64,000 bases of DNA from contig CALDUT010000001.1 in the NCBI GenBank assembly GCA_937924775.1, forward strand, positions 713,704-777,703. The letters are read 5' to 3'. The notes under the pieces were generated by a model. The model searched no databases. It worked only from the letters and a program-made list of their open reading frames with translations, and was not told where the DNA came from. A program made the translations under genes and the position numbers. Every line of letters starts with the position of its first letter. Position 1 is the first letter of the stretch. The DNA is from an uncultured Gemmata sp. (GTDB lineage Bacteria > Planctomycetota > Planctomycetia > Gemmatales > Gemmataceae). Shown here one piece after another: positions 18,334 to 27,638 of the stretch.

Positions 18334-18813
18334 TTACCCATGCTCGGGGAGCCGCTGCAATTCGGGGAAAGCCGCGATGGCTTGTTCGGGCGTATGGTTG
18401 AAGATCACGCGGCCTGCGGTGTGCCAGGCCCCTTTGTGGAAGGTGAACACCGCCGTACACAGCCGCGGTTCTCGGGCCGCGGGCACATCGACCATGCCGC
18501 CCTCTTCGGTGGGTTCGAATTCGATCTGCACCGGCACCAGGGCCATAATGCTTCCGGTCGCGGTATCGCGGACCAACACGGCATCGCCGGTGATGCGGCA
18601 GGCCACCCACTTCAAACCCCGGGGTAACCCGGTGCCGGCCGCGGCGTGGAGCAACTGCTCTTCAAACCGCTCGTGCTGCAGGCGAAACAGTTCGCGGCAG
18701 CGCTCGACGTGGACTGCCCGACCCAACAGCCACAATCCGCGAACCAATAATACGAGCAAACCGATCACTACCAAGGCCCCGGCGATCCACCACACCATAC
18801 CGATCTGTTCCAT
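18334..18813 (-). CDS. Membrane-anchored hypothetical protein
   Basis: A 159-residue protein with an N-terminal helix (VWWIAGALVVIGLLVLLV), a helical linker rich in charged residues (residues 30-60), and a soluble beta-rich domain (WVACRITGDAVLVRDTATGS). It begins four bases after the stop of the upstream membrane gene, so the two form an operon. It resembles small planctomycete proteins with a cytoplasmic domain on a single anchor; no function can be named. Confidence 0.7.
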   Translation of the reverse strand: MEQIGMVWWIAGALVVIGLLVLLVRGLWLLGRAVHVERCRELFRLQHERFEEQLLHAAAGTGLPRGLKWVACRITGDAVLVRDTATGSIMALVPVQIEFEPTEEGGMVDVPAAREPRLCTAVFTFHKGAWHTAGRVIFNHTPEQAIAAFPELQRLPEHG

Positions 18814-18816
18814 CGT

Positions 18817-20160
18817 TCACTTCCCCGCGAAGATGCCGATACGAGCTGCCCGCAGCAGGGGAATGGCTCGGTGGGCCCAGTCTTCGTATCCGGTTTGATG
18901 GCTACGGGCAAAGTTCCGCCGGGTGATCTCCTCGGCACTTCGCCCCACAGCGGCGTCGGCGGCGATCGCGGAATAGGTGGCGTGGCAAGCGGCCCCGTTG
19001 CCAAGGCCAAAGCCGACATTGCCCGGAAATGCCAGCGCCGCCAGCACACACAACCCCACCGGCACCCACTTCCGCCCCTGCCGGACCCACACCAAATACG
19101 CCATCCCCACCAGCGGCCACATCAACAGCGAATACCGCGACCACAAACCCATGCCCGCACCCCAGCCGCCGCGGCCAATGCCAATCGCCAGGGCCACCCC
19201 AACCACTCCCGCCGCCAGGGCCACCAAGCCCCCCACCGACAGGCGTTCATCGGGCTGCGGCCAGCGGTGCCGCCAGAGTAACCCCACAGTCGCCACGCCC
19301 AGCAGCACCAGCACCGGAGCGACCAGCCACCACACCGGCGAAAGCCCCATGCCCACGGCGACCGCCAGCGTTTCCCCGGCAACTCGTAGCACCGCTCGCG
19401 GATCGCTACTCAATTCCGGGTGATGCGCGGGTTTCTCATAATCGTACAGGTAGTTCGCCAGATAAATCACTGGTCCCAGGGTCAGCAGCAGTAGCAGCAC
19501 GGCCCGCGCTCGTTGCCCGCGGTACCAAACGGCCGCGGCGACAATCACCAGCCACAGGGTCACCGGCGGAACCACGGCCAGGCCGAAACTCCCCGTCAGG
19601 GCCAGGAGCATCAAGAGCCCGGCCGCCAACGCGCCGGAGCGAAAGGCCGTGACCGGCCGAATCCGTAGGGCCAGAAGCACCAGCCCCATGACCAACACCG
19701 TAAAGAAGACAAAGCAAATCTGATAGCCCATCACGAAATTTTCCCAATGGCCGATATGCAAGAGGGAGATGGGAAAGAAGGCATCGGTCCAATCGGGCCG
19801 GCCGCGCAAGGAAGCCGCGAAATGCATCAGATGCCACGCCAGAGCCGCCAGCAGGGCGACTTGCAGGAACATCCCGGTGCGAAAATCGTGCGTGAGTTGA
19901 AATAACGCCCAGTACACCAGCCGCGGCAACACCATCCGGTGTTCGTTGTGCCGTTGCCACAGCCAGGGCCCCACCGGTTCTTCACCCACCAGGACTGGAA
20001 CAAATTCCCATTCATCGGCGTAGGGGGCGTTGGTGCCAAGGCAGGCCACGAAGGCGACCGCCCCGAGGGTCCAGACCAGCCACACCGCCGCCAGTCCGCG
20101 GCGCAGGGGCAGCCACGGCGTGCTTGTCGTTGGAGCGGGCGATATGTAAGTATGATTCAT
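18817..20160 (-). CDS. Polytopic membrane protein, glycosyltransferase-C-like
   Basis: A 447-residue protein with about ten transmembrane helices. The first extracytoplasmic loop carries PYADEWEFVPV, an acidic pair in the position where GT-C glycosyltransferases bind metal or lipid-linked donors. It is followed by QRHNEHRMVLPRL. This suggests a GT-C/PMT-like fold, but no family assignment is certain. It is divergent from the small basic protein gene, with only 41 bases between the two starts, which must hold both promoters. Confidence 0.65.
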   Translation of the reverse strand: MNHTYISPAPTTSTPWLPLRRGLAAVWLVWTLGAVAFVACLGTNAPYADEWEFVPVLVGEEPVGPWLWQRHNEHRMVLPRLVYWALFQLTHDFRTGMFLQVALLAALAWHLMHFAASLRGRPDWTDAFFPISLLHIGHWENFVMGYQICFVFFTVLVMGLVLLALRIRPVTAFRSGALAAGLLMLLALTGSFGLAVVPPVTLWLVIVAAAVWYRGQRARAVLLLLLTLGPVIYLANYLYDYEKPAHHPELSSDPRAVLRVAGETLAVAVGMGLSPVWWLVAPVLVLLGVATVGLLWRHRWPQPDERLSVGGLVALAAGVVGVALAIGIGRGGWGAGMGLWSRYSLLMWPLVGMAYLVWVRQGRKWVPVGLCVLAALAFPGNVGFGLGNGAACHATYSAIAADAAVGRSAEEITRRNFARSHQTGYEDWAHRAIPLLRAARIGIFAGK

Positions 20161-20201
20161 CGCGACGAATTTGTTTTCGCGGGGTTATTGGAGTGCAGTA
20201 T

Positions 20202-20363
20202 ATGGTCGAGCGGCGTATTGAACTCGATCGACGCTACCGTCGTAAAAAGAAAATGCAGAAGATCAAACAGAAGCTGGAGACCGCTACCGGCGAACAGCGG
20301 GAGAAGCTACTGTACAAGATGCGGCGGCTCAGCCCGTTCTGGACGGAACCCACGAAGAAGTAA
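20202..20363 (+). CDS. Small basic helical protein (53 aa)
   Basis: The sequence MVERRIELDRRYRRKKKMQK continues into a Lys/Arg-rich amphipathic helix and ends RLSPFWTEPTKK. It resembles short basic proteins annotated as DUF6800 in Planctomycetota; this assignment is from memory of the pattern. GGAG eight bases before the ATG supports the start. The charge suggests nucleic-acid or ribosome contact, which is inference. It precedes the GldF/GldG-like genes and may share their promoter. Confidence 0.6.
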   Translation: MVERRIELDRRYRRKKKMQKIKQKLETATGEQREKLLYKMRRLSPFWTEPTKK

Positions 20364-20426
20364 GCGACCGTGCTAGCTGCCGTATCCCGCGGAATTTCCT
20401 GATTGCAAGAAACCCCACAAAGCACC

Positions 20427-22244
20427 ATGAGCAGCACACCGCCTGCAGCGACTGATCCTCTTCCAGCAGCCTCGTCCGCCGCGCCGGCGCTGGGGTCAGC
20501 GGCCCCGGTGGAAACCGCCCCTTCGGCGATTATTCCGGAAGGGCCGACGATCGCTCGCATCATTGGCTTTTTGGGCCTGTTCCTGACTGTCCTGGGGGTT
20601 GTCGTGGTCGTCACCACCCGGGCGATTGGTCCGCGGTGGGTGCCGGAGGGCGTGGGCTTTCTTTCAGCGGGCCTGGGGCTGGCCCTGATGCTATACCACG
20701 CCATTTCGGATAGCGAACAAGAAGTGCGGCGGATGTACGGAACGCTTGCGGGCGTGCTGCTGGTGTTTGCTGTGGCGTTCAGTGTGGTACCTGGGCCGTT
20801 CGATGCCCCGAGCGACAGACGCACCGTCGGCTACTATTTATTGCCTTGGGGCTTTGGCGCTGGCTTGGTTTCCCTGTTGTTTGCCATTCCCTTCACCCGC
20901 TACGAAACTCACGAGAAATTCCGCCATGGGGCCCTGACTGCCCTTCTGATCATCGGCGGAGCCTTGGCGGTGGGGCCTCTGGTCGCAGGGATCGCCAACC
21001 CGGATTTTCTGGCCGGCACCGGGCTGGCGTTAGCCCTTCTGGGGCTAGGGTTTCTGTCGGCGTATTTGAATCAGACGGATACCAGCGAAGGTTTTGGCTA
21101 CGCCGTCGCGGTGATGCTGGGCGTCGTCGGGGCGTTGGCATTGTTTTACGCTTTTGGCCGCACGGTGTTCCCGACAGTACTGTATGATGGCCCCTCGGAA
21201 TTGCGGAACCCCAATCAGGCGTTGGATAAGTGGAAGGTGTTGGGCCGTGTCTTGGTGATTCTGGCCGGTTTCGGGGGGGCCGTCTATGCGGTTATCGCCC
21301 GCCTGCCGCTTTTGATACGCGTGGGGTTGGCCGGTGCCGGTTTGGTGACCGCGGGGGTGTTCATCACCGCGAGCTTCACCGCCCCGGTGTCCGTTCCGCC
21401 GCAGCCGTTTTTGGTGCCCGGGGGACTGATTCTCGGCAGTTTGGGCCTTTTGTATCTGGCCATTGCCGTCGGCATTTGTTCTGAAAGCCAATTTGTCACG
21501 CTCACGCGGCGTGAACTGTCAGCGTATTTCTTTTCGCCGATTGGCTATTTCGTGCTGGGGGGGATGCTCGCGGCCCAGTGGTTTGGCTATCTGACATTCT
21601 TCGAGACCCTGGTTCTGGCCGGTCGGCAGGGGCAAATGCTGCCCGAGCCGATCATCCCGCGGTACTTCTACAACTTGGTACCGGTGATGTGCGTTGTGCT
21701 GCAAGTGCCGGCGTTAACCATGCGGCTGATGGCAGAAGAATGGCGGACCGGCAGCCTCGAAGTGCTTCTCACCAGCCCGGTGAGCGAAGCGCCAGTCATC
21801 CTCAGCAAGTTCCTCGCCACCTGGATTTTCTTCCTCATCTGCTGGCTGCCCGCCGGGTTGTTCCTCATTGCCATCCGCATGGAAGCCGGGCAACCATTCG
21901 ACTACCGCCCGCTGTTGAGCTTTTACTTTGCTTTGGCCGTGTGCGGGGCGACCTTCGTCGCGATTGGTCTCTTTTTCTCGACGATCACCTCCAGTCAGAT
22001 CGTGGCCGCAGTTCTCACCTTTGCGGTCATGCTGTTTTTGATGTTCTGCCATTTCTTGAAGGACATGAACGTGGGCTTTGGTGTTCTGAGCAAGCAATTC
22101 TTCACGCGGCTGTCGTACATCGATTTGTGGTTGGAATCATCGAAAGGGCAGTTGCCGATTCGCGAAATCCTGGTGTGGGCGTCAGCTGCCGTTTTCATGC
22201 TGTTTTTATCCGTCAAAGTGTTGGAAACCCGCAAGTGGAAGTGA
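20427..22244 (+). CDS. ABC-2 type transporter permease, GldF-like, with extra N-terminal membrane domain
   Basis: A 605-residue membrane protein. The N-terminal half (about residues 40-340) contains roughly ten helices unrelated to standard permeases. The C-terminal half is a GldF/NosY-type ABC-2 membrane domain, with TRRELSAYFFSPIGYFVLGG and the coupling motif MRLMAEEWRTGSLEVLLTSP. It is followed by GldG-like and DUF4340 genes, the usual arrangement in this phylum, but the ATPase gene normally next to them is missing here. The ATG at 20427 is used; a TTG at 20403 is possible. Confidence 0.8.
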   Translation: MSSTPPAATDPLPAASSAAPALGSAAPVETAPSAIIPEGPTIARIIGFLGLFLTVLGVVVVVTTRAIGPRWVPEGVGFLSAGLGLALMLYHAISDSEQEVRRMYGTLAGVLLVFAVAFSVVPGPFDAPSDRRTVGYYLLPWGFGAGLVSLLFAIPFTRYETHEKFRHGALTALLIIGGALAVGPLVAGIANPDFLAGTGLALALLGLGFLSAYLNQTDTSEGFGYAVAVMLGVVGALALFYAFGRTVFPTVLYDGPSELRNPNQALDKWKVLGRVLVILAGFGGAVYAVIARLPLLIRVGLAGAGLVTAGVFITASFTAPVSVPPQPFLVPGGLILGSLGLLYLAIAVGICSESQFVTLTRRELSAYFFSPIGYFVLGGMLAAQWFGYLTFFETLVLAGRQGQMLPEPIIPRYFYNLVPVMCVVLQVPALTMRLMAEEWRTGSLEVLLTSPVSEAPVILSKFLATWIFFLICWLPAGLFLIAIRMEAGQPFDYRPLLSFYFALAVCGATFVAIGLFFSTITSSQIVAAVLTFAVMLFLMFCHFLKDMNVGFGVLSKQFFTRLSYIDLWLESSKGQLPIREILVWASAAVFMLFLSVKVLETRKWK

Positions 22245-22321
22245 TGTGCAAGTGATCCTGCGGACGGCACGACATGCCGTGACCGCCCGAGGTCTGGAAA
22301 CCGGAAGTTGAAACAACAACC

Positions 22322-24487
22322 ATGCAAGCGAACACACCATCCCCGGCCCCAGCATCGCCACCTCCGGATGCCCTCAGCGAATTTCTCCGCCAGCAGCGGC
22401 AAAAAAGCGCCTACATTCTTCTCGCCCTCTCCATCCTCTTTCTGGCCCTCTGCGCCTGGAGCGTGGTGAAAGCGGCGCGCAGTACGCCGCCACCGGCCGA
22501 AACGGACACCGAAAAGAAAAGCGACGATCCGTTTGCCCTCGATGATAGCAGCCCCACCTCGCTCAAAGATCCTGCCCGCAACGATTACCGCGTCGCTGCA
22601 ATGGCCGCCGGGGCCTGTTGCCTGGTGCTGGTGGGCGGGGCTTTGTGGTTGCTGGCCAGCCTACCGCCAGCAAGCGAGGCCCAACAAAGGGCCCAAGCCC
22701 GGGCGCTGGTCCTGGGTCTTGGCGGCCTCATCGGTGCCGTTCTGATTCTCGCGGGTATTGCCTTTTTGTACCGCTGGAGTGATTCGCTCAGCGAATGGCT
22801 CGACCGGGGCAAGACGAAGGAAGCCAAGTGGGTGCTGTTGCCGCTTCTGATGATCGTTGTCGGCAGCGGGCTGATGTTTTTCGCCACTTTCCCGGCCCGC
22901 GCGGAAGAACGCAATAACCCGCTTTTGCGCCGATTGGTGTACAGTGCCAATTTCGGGCTCACACTGCTGCTGTTGTTTGTTGCGTTGGTGGTGATCAATA
23001 TCTTCCTAGGGCCGAAACTGCCCAACAAACTCGATACCACCGCGGAGAGCTTTTACTCACTCTCGACTGGCAGCAAGGAATTCCTCGCCCGGCTCGACCA
23101 ACCGGTGGTCGCCTACGCGATCCTGCCCGACATCAGCCATCGCCTCTACGACGACATCCGCCGCCTGCTCGAAAATTGTGCCGACAACAGCAACGGCCAA
23201 TTCACCTATAAGCCCCTCAGCCCCTCCAGCAACAAAAACGAGTATCTGGCTCTCTCCAAGAAATACCCGGTGCTGGAAGTCAGCGACTATGGGGTGCTGT
23301 TGGTCGTGGGGGCGGATGAAAAGCGGCATGCCTTCATCCGCGACGACGAATTCTTTGAAGGCAGTTCGTTTGCGCCCCGGGGTGAACAGCCGTCACGGGC
23401 GTTCGTCGGCGAAGCCCGGCTGATGAAAGAGCTGCTGTTTTTGGCGGAAAGCGAAGCCAAGGCGGTGGTGTACTTCACACAATCGGCCGGGGAACTCAAC
23501 ATCGACCCGCCCCCGGGCGATGAGCTGAAACCCTCAGCCACCGCCAACCGGCTGCGGCTGTTTTTGGAACGCAGCAATCTGGCTGTGAAACCCCTCAAGT
23601 TCGATCCGGTCACACCGAAAGTGCCCGACGATGCCGCGGTCGTGGTGGTGGCCGAGCCAGTGTCCACGCTTGCCGAACAGCATGTGCAAGCCATTCGCCA
23701 GTACATGACCGAACCCCGGGGGACCCAGAAGGGGAAACTGATCGTTCTGGCCGGGCCGCAATTTGAACCTGGCGGTGAAGTTCGCAAAACTGGGTTGGAA
23801 GGGCTGCTTTTGGAGTTCAACATCCGTCTGGGGTCGCAAGTGCTTCTGGGTGTGGAAACCCGGGAAGGGCTCGATATTCTCAGCCATGTGATTGGCTTTG
23901 CCGAAAGCGCCCGGCGGGCCCGCAACCCTGTGGCCATGGCCCTTGGCGAGAAAACAGCGTTTGTGACCCCACTGTGGCGACCGGTCGCCCCGGTCCGCGA
24001 GGGTGGGCCGGCCTACCGAGCCGTCACGCTACTGATCACCGAACCGGGCCGATACAATTGGCTCGAAGATCGCCGCCCCACGGATTTTCGTGCGGCCAAA
24101 TACTTTGAGGAATTCCGTAAAGACCCGGCCTTGTTACGCACCAAACAGCTCACCGACGAAGCCCGCCCGGTGGGTGTAGCCTCGTCGGAAGGGGAGTCGG
24201 GCCGGGTGGTGGTTATTGGCAACGGGTTGATGGTCAGCGACCTGTACGCGCAGCAATCACGCGATGGGGTCGATCCCATCACCTTCGACCTGATCGGAGC
24301 GACCATCGACTGGCTCCGTGATCGACCCCCGGTCACCTTCACCATCGAGGCCAAGAAGTACAAATCCTTCAGCCTACCCGCCAGCGCGGATGAAACCCGC
24401 GGCCTGTGGTTCCCGCTGCTGTTTGGGCTGGTGGTGGTCGCGGGGTTGGGGGCAAGCGTGTGGATCGTGCGCCGGCGCGCGGCCTGA
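22322..24487 (+). CDS. GldG-like ABC transporter auxiliary protein
   Basis: A 721-residue protein with N-terminal helices (residues 25-45, 95-115, 140-160, 180-200 and 220-240). A large extracytoplasmic domain follows, opening NKLDTTAESFYSLSTGSKEFL, the signature start of GldG/ABC_transp_aux domains. A C-terminal anchor (FPLLFGLVVVAGLGASVWIV) ends in RRRAA. GldG proteins accompany GldF permeases in gliding/secretion-type systems, but outside Bacteroidota their role is unknown. It lies 77 bases after the permease gene in the same operon. Confidence 0.8.
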   Translation: MQANTPSPAPASPPPDALSEFLRQQRQKSAYILLALSILFLALCAWSVVKAARSTPPPAETDTEKKSDDPFALDDSSPTSLKDPARNDYRVAAMAAGACCLVLVGGALWLLASLPPASEAQQRAQARALVLGLGGLIGAVLILAGIAFLYRWSDSLSEWLDRGKTKEAKWVLLPLLMIVVGSGLMFFATFPARAEERNNPLLRRLVYSANFGLTLLLLFVALVVINIFLGPKLPNKLDTTAESFYSLSTGSKEFLARLDQPVVAYAILPDISHRLYDDIRRLLENCADNSNGQFTYKPLSPSSNKNEYLALSKKYPVLEVSDYGVLLVVGADEKRHAFIRDDEFFEGSSFAPRGEQPSRAFVGEARLMKELLFLAESEAKAVVYFTQSAGELNIDPPPGDELKPSATANRLRLFLERSNLAVKPLKFDPVTPKVPDDAAVVVVAEPVSTLAEQHVQAIRQYMTEPRGTQKGKLIVLAGPQFEPGGEVRKTGLEGLLLEFNIRLGSQVLLGVETREGLDILSHVIGFAESARRARNPVAMALGEKTAFVTPLWRPVAPVREGGPAYRAVTLLITEPGRYNWLEDRRPTDFRAAKYFEEFRKDPALLRTKQLTDEARPVGVASSEGESGRVVVIGNGLMVSDLYAQQSRDGVDPITFDLIGATIDWLRDRPPVTFTIEAKKYKSFSLPASADETRGLWFPLLFGLVVVAGLGASVWIVRRRAA

Positions 24488-24574
24488 CACAACTGGGCCA
24501 CTGGCCCTCGGGGAATCCCATCGTCCACGGCGGAGCCTACTTCCGCCGAGTGCTTGTATTCGGAGCGTTCCTCC

Positions 24575-27088
24575 ATGAACTTCCGCCAGACTGCCGTATT
24601 GCTCGGGGGAGTGTTTGTCGTTGTCGTGGCTCTGTTGATCGTCAGCTTCGTCAGCGATGACGAATCGCTGGCCACCAGCAGCCTGATCGCCGAAGAGTTG
24701 GCCAGAGTGAAGGCCGACGACATCGACACGCTGGAAATTGAACGCACCACCGGCGGCCGGCTCAAAATCGAACGCATCGACGCCAACACCAAGGCATGGC
24801 AAATCGTGGAACCCTACCGGGCCGCGGCCGATGGCCAGTTGGTGACCGCGGCCATCAACGCGATTCTGCAAGCCAAGCCGACCTCCTACACCGGATCCAC
24901 CGCCCTGGCCGCCCGGGGGCTGGAACCGCCGAATATGAAGGTCACCCTCCGCAAGGGGGCGGAAAAATCGTCCACCATCAATTTTGGCGATGTGGAATTG
25001 GGCGAGCGTGGAAACGTTTTCGTCACAACGTCGGCTCGCCCCGATCGGCCGCAAGCGGTGCCACGCATGCAATTGGATGCCCTATTTCGTGATAACCGCA
25101 GGCAGGGCAAAGCGGTCGATTTCGTCAAGTGGGCGGCCGATTTCCGCACCAAGTCAGTGTTCCCGGCCGATAGCCGGGCCTTTGGCGAAGACGTCAGTTC
25201 GGTGAAACTGGCACTCCCGAATCAGAAGTTCGAAGTGGCCTTATCGCGCACCGCCTCCGGCGATTGGCAGTTCGATATCCCGGCCGGGTGGGGCGCTGCC
25301 GACCCCCAAGGCGACGTCGCCACCGCGTTGGAAACATTCAACGGGGTGTCTCCACTTGTGCGGATGCTCACCAGCATGGCCGCCACCTCCGCCAGCGACT
25401 TCATCGAAAATCCCGGCGATCTGAAACAGTATGGCCTGGAGCCGGACAACCCCGACCGCATCCGGGTCGAACTGCGAACCAAAGATGGCCAGGCGGCCAC
25501 TGTCTTCATCGGCAAAGACGACAGTCCTACGAAAACCGACGACAAATCCCCGTCGCCCTCGGCCAGTGACAAGGTGTTTGTCATGATCGAAGGGCAACCG
25601 GGCGTCATCCGGGTCACCGGTCGCGATGTTAACCGCCTGAGAGCCGTCATCAAAGACCCCAGCCCGCTCCGCGATCGCCATCTCATCACCCTCGATCCGC
25701 GGAAAACCATCGACGGATTGGACCTTCAACTGGCCGGCCAGGCCGCTCCCACCAAGCTCCGGCGTATCGGCACCGATTGGAAGCTCTATGGCGGCCCCAA
25801 CGACCCCCAACCAGCCCGAACAGCCACGGTGGATGGCATCCTCGACGTCGTGAAAGCGCCGCGGATTGTCCGCGACTTCACTACGCCCAACGACGCAAAC
25901 TTCACCCCGCTGTCGGCCACGGTCTGGGTGTATATCAACGGTTTCGATACCCCCGCCGACAACCACGCTGAACCGGTGAAAAAAGCCGAGCCGATCAAGC
26001 TCGAATTTGGCCGCAAGGAAGGCGACAGCGTTCATGTCCGCCGAACGTTGCCCACCGGACAGGTGAACACTTATACCATTGCCGCGACGGTCACGCCCAG
26101 CCCGGCCTCGGCCTCCGTCGATGTCCTCGCCAGCGTGATGAAGTCACGTCTCGATTTGCTCGATCCGGCGTTGCCGTCGTTCAGTGCCACCGCCGCGACG
26201 AAATTGACCGTCACCGGGGTCAACCCCGCCAACAACTACACCCTTGAAAAAGACTCCAGCGACACCCCGCCGACGTCAGAGCGGTTCTGGCGCTTCGTAA
26301 CACCCGAACCCAAAGGCCGTATCGCCGATACAAAATCGGTCAACCAGATTCTCGATCGGCTCAGTACGCTCAATTCGTCAGTGCGGCTGGTGGAGGAAGA
26401 CCCCAAGCCTGAGCGGTGGGCCGAACTCGGCTTCACACCCCAGCCGGTGTTGAAGGTCGTCGTCGGTTTGCCGAATAACGAAGAACGGATCTTTGAATTT
26501 GGCAAAGGAACCCCGGATGCGGCCTCGGTGTACCTCCGCGTCGGGGGCAAAACGGCTCTGTTCACGGTACCGCGCGTGGTATTCACGGAAGTTTCCACCG
26601 CCGACCTGCGGGATCGCCGCGTCTTCCGCAGCTTGCCCACGACCGATGCCACCCGGATCGAACTCCGGGGCTGGGTCGGGCTGATCAGCCCCAAACCGAT
26701 CCGTGTGGCGTTGGAAAAGAACAAAGACGGCGTGTGGGTGATCGCCCCCCCCCAACCGGGAGAACCGCCCAGTGTTCTAACCGATCTGACACCTGATACT
26801 GCGAAAATCAACACGCTGTTGCGGCAAATTTCCGAAATCGAAGCCAAAACGTTTGAAACCGGGCCGCCCCAAGAGAAACACGGCTTTGCCGAACCCGCCC
26901 AATTCCTCGAAATCAAAGTGTGGGGCGCGAAAGGGGAATTCGTGTGGCTGAATATCGGGGCCGCCTTCGACGACGGCAAAAGCGCCTATGTTCTGACCAA
27001 TGCCTTACCCGAAGCCAACCCGGTCTTGACCATCGACCCACTGCCGTTCAACGTCTACAAGGAGAAACCCAGCTCCATCCTCAAATGA
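24575..27088 (+). CDS. DUF4340 domain-containing protein
   Basis: An 837-residue protein with an N-terminal signal-anchor (AVLLGGVFVVVVALLIVSFV) and a repeated extracytoplasmic fold. Each unit contains the DUF4340 pattern of a Trp-rich strand followed by a residue pair near a Leu (for example AWQIVEPYRAAADGQLVTAA and later RFWRFVTPEPKGRIADTKSV). DUF4340 proteins are almost always encoded behind GldF/GldG-type genes and probably work with them at the membrane. The ATG at 24575 precedes the anchor, with GGAG upstream. Confidence 0.8.
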   Translation: MNFRQTAVLLGGVFVVVVALLIVSFVSDDESLATSSLIAEELARVKADDIDTLEIERTTGGRLKIERIDANTKAWQIVEPYRAAADGQLVTAAINAILQAKPTSYTGSTALAARGLEPPNMKVTLRKGAEKSSTINFGDVELGERGNVFVTTSARPDRPQAVPRMQLDALFRDNRRQGKAVDFVKWAADFRTKSVFPADSRAFGEDVSSVKLALPNQKFEVALSRTASGDWQFDIPAGWGAADPQGDVATALETFNGVSPLVRMLTSMAATSASDFIENPGDLKQYGLEPDNPDRIRVELRTKDGQAATVFIGKDDSPTKTDDKSPSPSASDKVFVMIEGQPGVIRVTGRDVNRLRAVIKDPSPLRDRHLITLDPRKTIDGLDLQLAGQAAPTKLRRIGTDWKLYGGPNDPQPARTATVDGILDVVKAPRIVRDFTTPNDANFTPLSATVWVYINGFDTPADNHAEPVKKAEPIKLEFGRKEGDSVHVRRTLPTGQVNTYTIAATVTPSPASASVDVLASVMKSRLDLLDPALPSFSATAATKLTVTGVNPANNYTLEKDSSDTPPTSERFWRFVTPEPKGRIADTKSVNQILDRLSTLNSSVRLVEEDPKPERWAELGFTPQPVLKVVVGLPNNEERIFEFGKGTPDAASVYLRVGGKTALFTVPRVVFTEVSTADLRDRRVFRSLPTTDATRIELRGWVGLISPKPIRVALEKNKDGVWVIAPPQPGEPPSVLTDLTPDTAKINTLLRQISEIEAKTFETGPPQEKHGFAEPAQFLEIKVWGAKGEFVWLNIGAAFDDGKSAYVLTNALPEANPVLTIDPLPFNVYKEKPSSILK

Positions 27089-27270
27089 GACTGTGCCATA
27101 CAAGCCGTCGGCCACGAGGGTAGCTCCATCCACAGCCCGCGGAATCGCCCTCCCGCGCAACCCCTCCGTCGGTGGGCCTTCGCACGCCCACTCGGGCCGC
27201 GACTGGGAGCCAGCGCTAGGTATCATGGCCCACAGCGGCGACCAACCCCGCTGGCACGCTTCCCGGGGAA

Positions 27271-27430
27271 ATGTCTACTTTTGTCTATTTAGAAAAACGT
27301 GCCAATTCGCGATCAAAATTCATGAAAAATTGATGAATTTATGTATACTCATCAAAGATCAGCACTTCGGCACGACGTTCTAACATCCGCCGACGTTCCA
27401 CGTGGAACGTTTTTCAACAAAAGTAGACAT
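27271..27430 (-). repeat. Dispersed 160-bp inverted-repeat element, copy C (best preserved)
   Basis: Terminal repeats ATGTCTACTTTTG (27271-27283) and CAAAAGTAGACAT (27418-27430) are perfect complements. The internal palindrome is 18 bp, ACGTTCCACGTGGAACGT (27393-27410), containing the parS-like core GTTCCACGTGGAAC. The conserved block follows on the minus strand as CGTCGGC, then GTTAGAACGTCG (27373-27384). Subterminal AGAAAAACGTGCC pairs with the arm next to the palindrome. It sits between two convergent genes; the remaining ~390 bp of this gap show no other feature. Confidence 0.9.
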
Positions 27431-27638
27431 CCGCACCGCCGCGGACAGGTCTCCACGGCACCGAGCCGACCGCGAAAGCCACAAACGCATCGGTCGCGCC
27501 GCGGCCCCCCAGACGCGATCTTCTCGTCTTTCACGAGAGAGGACGACCGGGACTGTGTTGGTCTAGGGGCGTCGTGGCGTCTCAGAGCCGGGGGGGGGCA
27601 CGGCTGGGCTGCGGCTCAGCGCTGCGGTATGTTTCGGC

